From JAMWZF01 sp041628615 (GTDB lineage: Bacteria > Pseudomonadota > Alphaproteobacteria > Rhodobacterales > Rhodobacteraceae): a stretch of 13,207 nucleotides of DNA. The notes beneath the pieces were generated by a model. It saw only the letters and a list, made by a program, of their open reading frames with translations. It made no database searches and had not been told where the DNA came from. The stretch covers positions 1 through 13,207 of the forward strand of contig JBFKOW010000098.1 of NCBI GenBank assembly GCA_041628615.1. The letters run 5' to 3'. The position numbers and the translations under genes were made by a program. This document shows, piece by piece, positions 13,155-13,207 of the stretch. The stretch's first letter is position 1. Each line of letters starts with the position of its first letter.

Positions 13155-13207
13155 TCCTGCTTCTTGCGGGGACCGGCGAGGCGCGGGTCATCGCCGCCGG
13201 GCTGGCC
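13151..13207 (+). CDS. cobK: Precorrin-6A reductase, 3'-truncated by the window edge
   Basis: Nineteen codons beginning with GTG overlap the cbiD stop (GTGA) and read VILLLAGTGEARVIAAGLA, the GTV/M first residue being translated as Met. The LLLAGTGEAR start is the characteristic N-terminus of CobK/CbiJ, which reduces the macrocycle of precorrin-6A with NAD(P)H. The rest lies beyond position 13207. Overlap with cbiD implies cotranscription. The call rests on this short signature and on the cobalamin context. Confidence 0.75.
   Translation, partial: MILLLAGTGEARVIAAGLA

Noticed and set aside
1..13207. CRISPR array, tRNA genes or insertion sequence ends
   Set aside because: I saw no regularly spaced direct repeats, no tRNA-like T-loop and CCA pattern, no transposase motifs and no terminal inverted repeats with target duplications.

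Overview
The window is about 70% G+C and densely packed with genes. The gene order (nagZ-scpA-scpB, then cysS-cimA, then a cobalamin cluster), codon use and protein sequences resemble an alphaproteobacterium of the Rhodobacterales (Rhodobacter/Paracoccaceae-like). This placement comes from recalled gene order and sequence resemblance; no database was searched. I see no rRNA, tRNA, IS element, integrase or CRISPR array.

Layout. Positions 2-2356 (+) hold a tight operon: the 3' part of nagZ (peptidoglycan recycling), scpA and scpB (kleisin and winged-helix partners of SMC). Consecutive genes overlap by 4 and 8 nt. A 66-residue basic protein with a strong ribosome binding site follows (2432-2632, +). 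It meets a convergent MmcQ/YjbR gene (2629-2985, -) at a shared CTAG. A DUF1697 gene diverges from mmcQ (3019-3546, +).

The most interesting part is 3536-3688. A promoter-like sequence is placed so that transcription would begin at or next to the ATG of a 13-residue, cysteine-rich leader peptide (MKSICTICCIIPC). Complementary segments follow, one of which can sequester the ribosome binding site of cysS (cysteinyl-tRNA synthetase). I read this as a candidate cysteine or Cys-tRNA-responsive translational attenuator of cysS. It is inferred from sequence and has not been folded computationally.

After cysS, whose 3' part has visibly lower G+C, comes a 256-nt intergenic stretch packed with inverted repeats and ending in a perfect 16-bp palindrome. 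Then follow cimA (citramalate synthase, isoleucine pathway), a class I SAM methyltransferase and a squalene/phytoene-synthase-like protein that lacks the catalytic Asp motifs (8532 end, +).

Positions 8551-11965 (-) read as the operon cobA-cobB-MFS transporter: SUMT, which commits uroporphyrinogen III to corrinoids; the a,c-diamide synthase; and a permease of unknown substrate. Diverging from cobA are cbiD (12093-13154, +) and the first 19 codons of cobK, continuing beyond the window. Together these are part of a cobalamin biosynthesis locus. No cobalamin riboswitch is recognisable in the 127-bp divergent region.
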